DNA of 6,099 nt from Burkholderiales bacterium. Its GTDB lineage: Bacteria > Pseudomonadota > Gammaproteobacteria > Burkholderiales > Burkholderiaceae_C. Shown piece after piece: positions 6,083 through 6,099 of the stretch. The translations under genes were made by a program, and so were the position numbers. Each line of letters opens with the position of its first letter. Positions within the stretch are counted from its first letter, which is position 1. The notes beneath the pieces were generated by a model. It ran no database searches, had not been told where the DNA came from, and saw nothing but the letters and a program-made list of their open reading frames with translations. The stretch is from NCBI GenBank assembly GCA_006227785.1, contig SBFU01000134.1:1-6099 (forward strand). Reading direction: 5' to 3'.

Positions 6083-6099
6083 TTCATGAGAAAATTGGG

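Noticed and set aside
6086..6099. Start of a further gene at ATG 6086 (MRKL...)
   Set aside because: Only four codons are visible and no ribosome site precedes it; the AT-rich bases could equally be a promoter element for a gene beyond the window.

Overview
The window is GC-rich (roughly 65% by eye) and densely coded. Gene content and wording of the proteins (YbaK, PlsY, a Tas-type aldo/keto reductase, a TIGR02281-type aspartic protease) point to a betaproteobacterium, most likely Burkholderiales near the Comamonadaceae. This placement is inferred from remembered family sequences, not from a search. No mobile element, CRISPR array, rRNA or tRNA was found, and it looks like ordinary chromosome.

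Layout. Positions 1-98 may hold the 3' end of a gene that overlaps the next start by ATGA. Positions 95-742 (+) encode an exported single-domain retropepsin-like aspartic protease. It converges, across a 12-base gap filled by a small inverted repeat, on a compact minus-strand block read from 5117 down to 755. In transcription order the block is an acyl-CoA synthetase (AMP-forming), a Tas-like aldo/keto reductase, the Cys-tRNA(Pro) deacylase YbaK, the glycerol-3-phosphate acyltransferase PlsY, and a RidA-family protein. Three of the four junctions overlap (GTGA, TGATG, ATGA) and the fourth is a 28-base gap, so the block is almost certainly one operon. An alpha/beta hydrolase at 5141-6061 (+) diverges from it. 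The start codons are so close that each promoter must lie partly in the other gene's 5' end. A hairpin follows the hydrolase, and 6083-6099 is too short to assign.

How the genes fit together. The synthetase activates carboxylic acids to acyl-CoA, and PlsY makes lysophosphatidic acid from acyl-phosphate, so both concern acyl groups although PlsY does not use acyl-CoA. YbaK (removes cysteine mischarged on tRNA-Pro), the RidA-type protein (imine/enamine clearance) and the aldo/keto reductase (carbonyl reduction) are quality-control or repair type enzymes. A functional link beyond shared expression is speculation. Two start codons are non-ATG (GTG for the reductase, TTG for PlsY) and are supported by good ribosome binding sites. 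I found no convincing new system. The items most worth checking are the overlapping divergent promoter, the roughly 20-residue insertion in the synthetase, the altered active-site residue of the RidA protein and the mixed operon itself.
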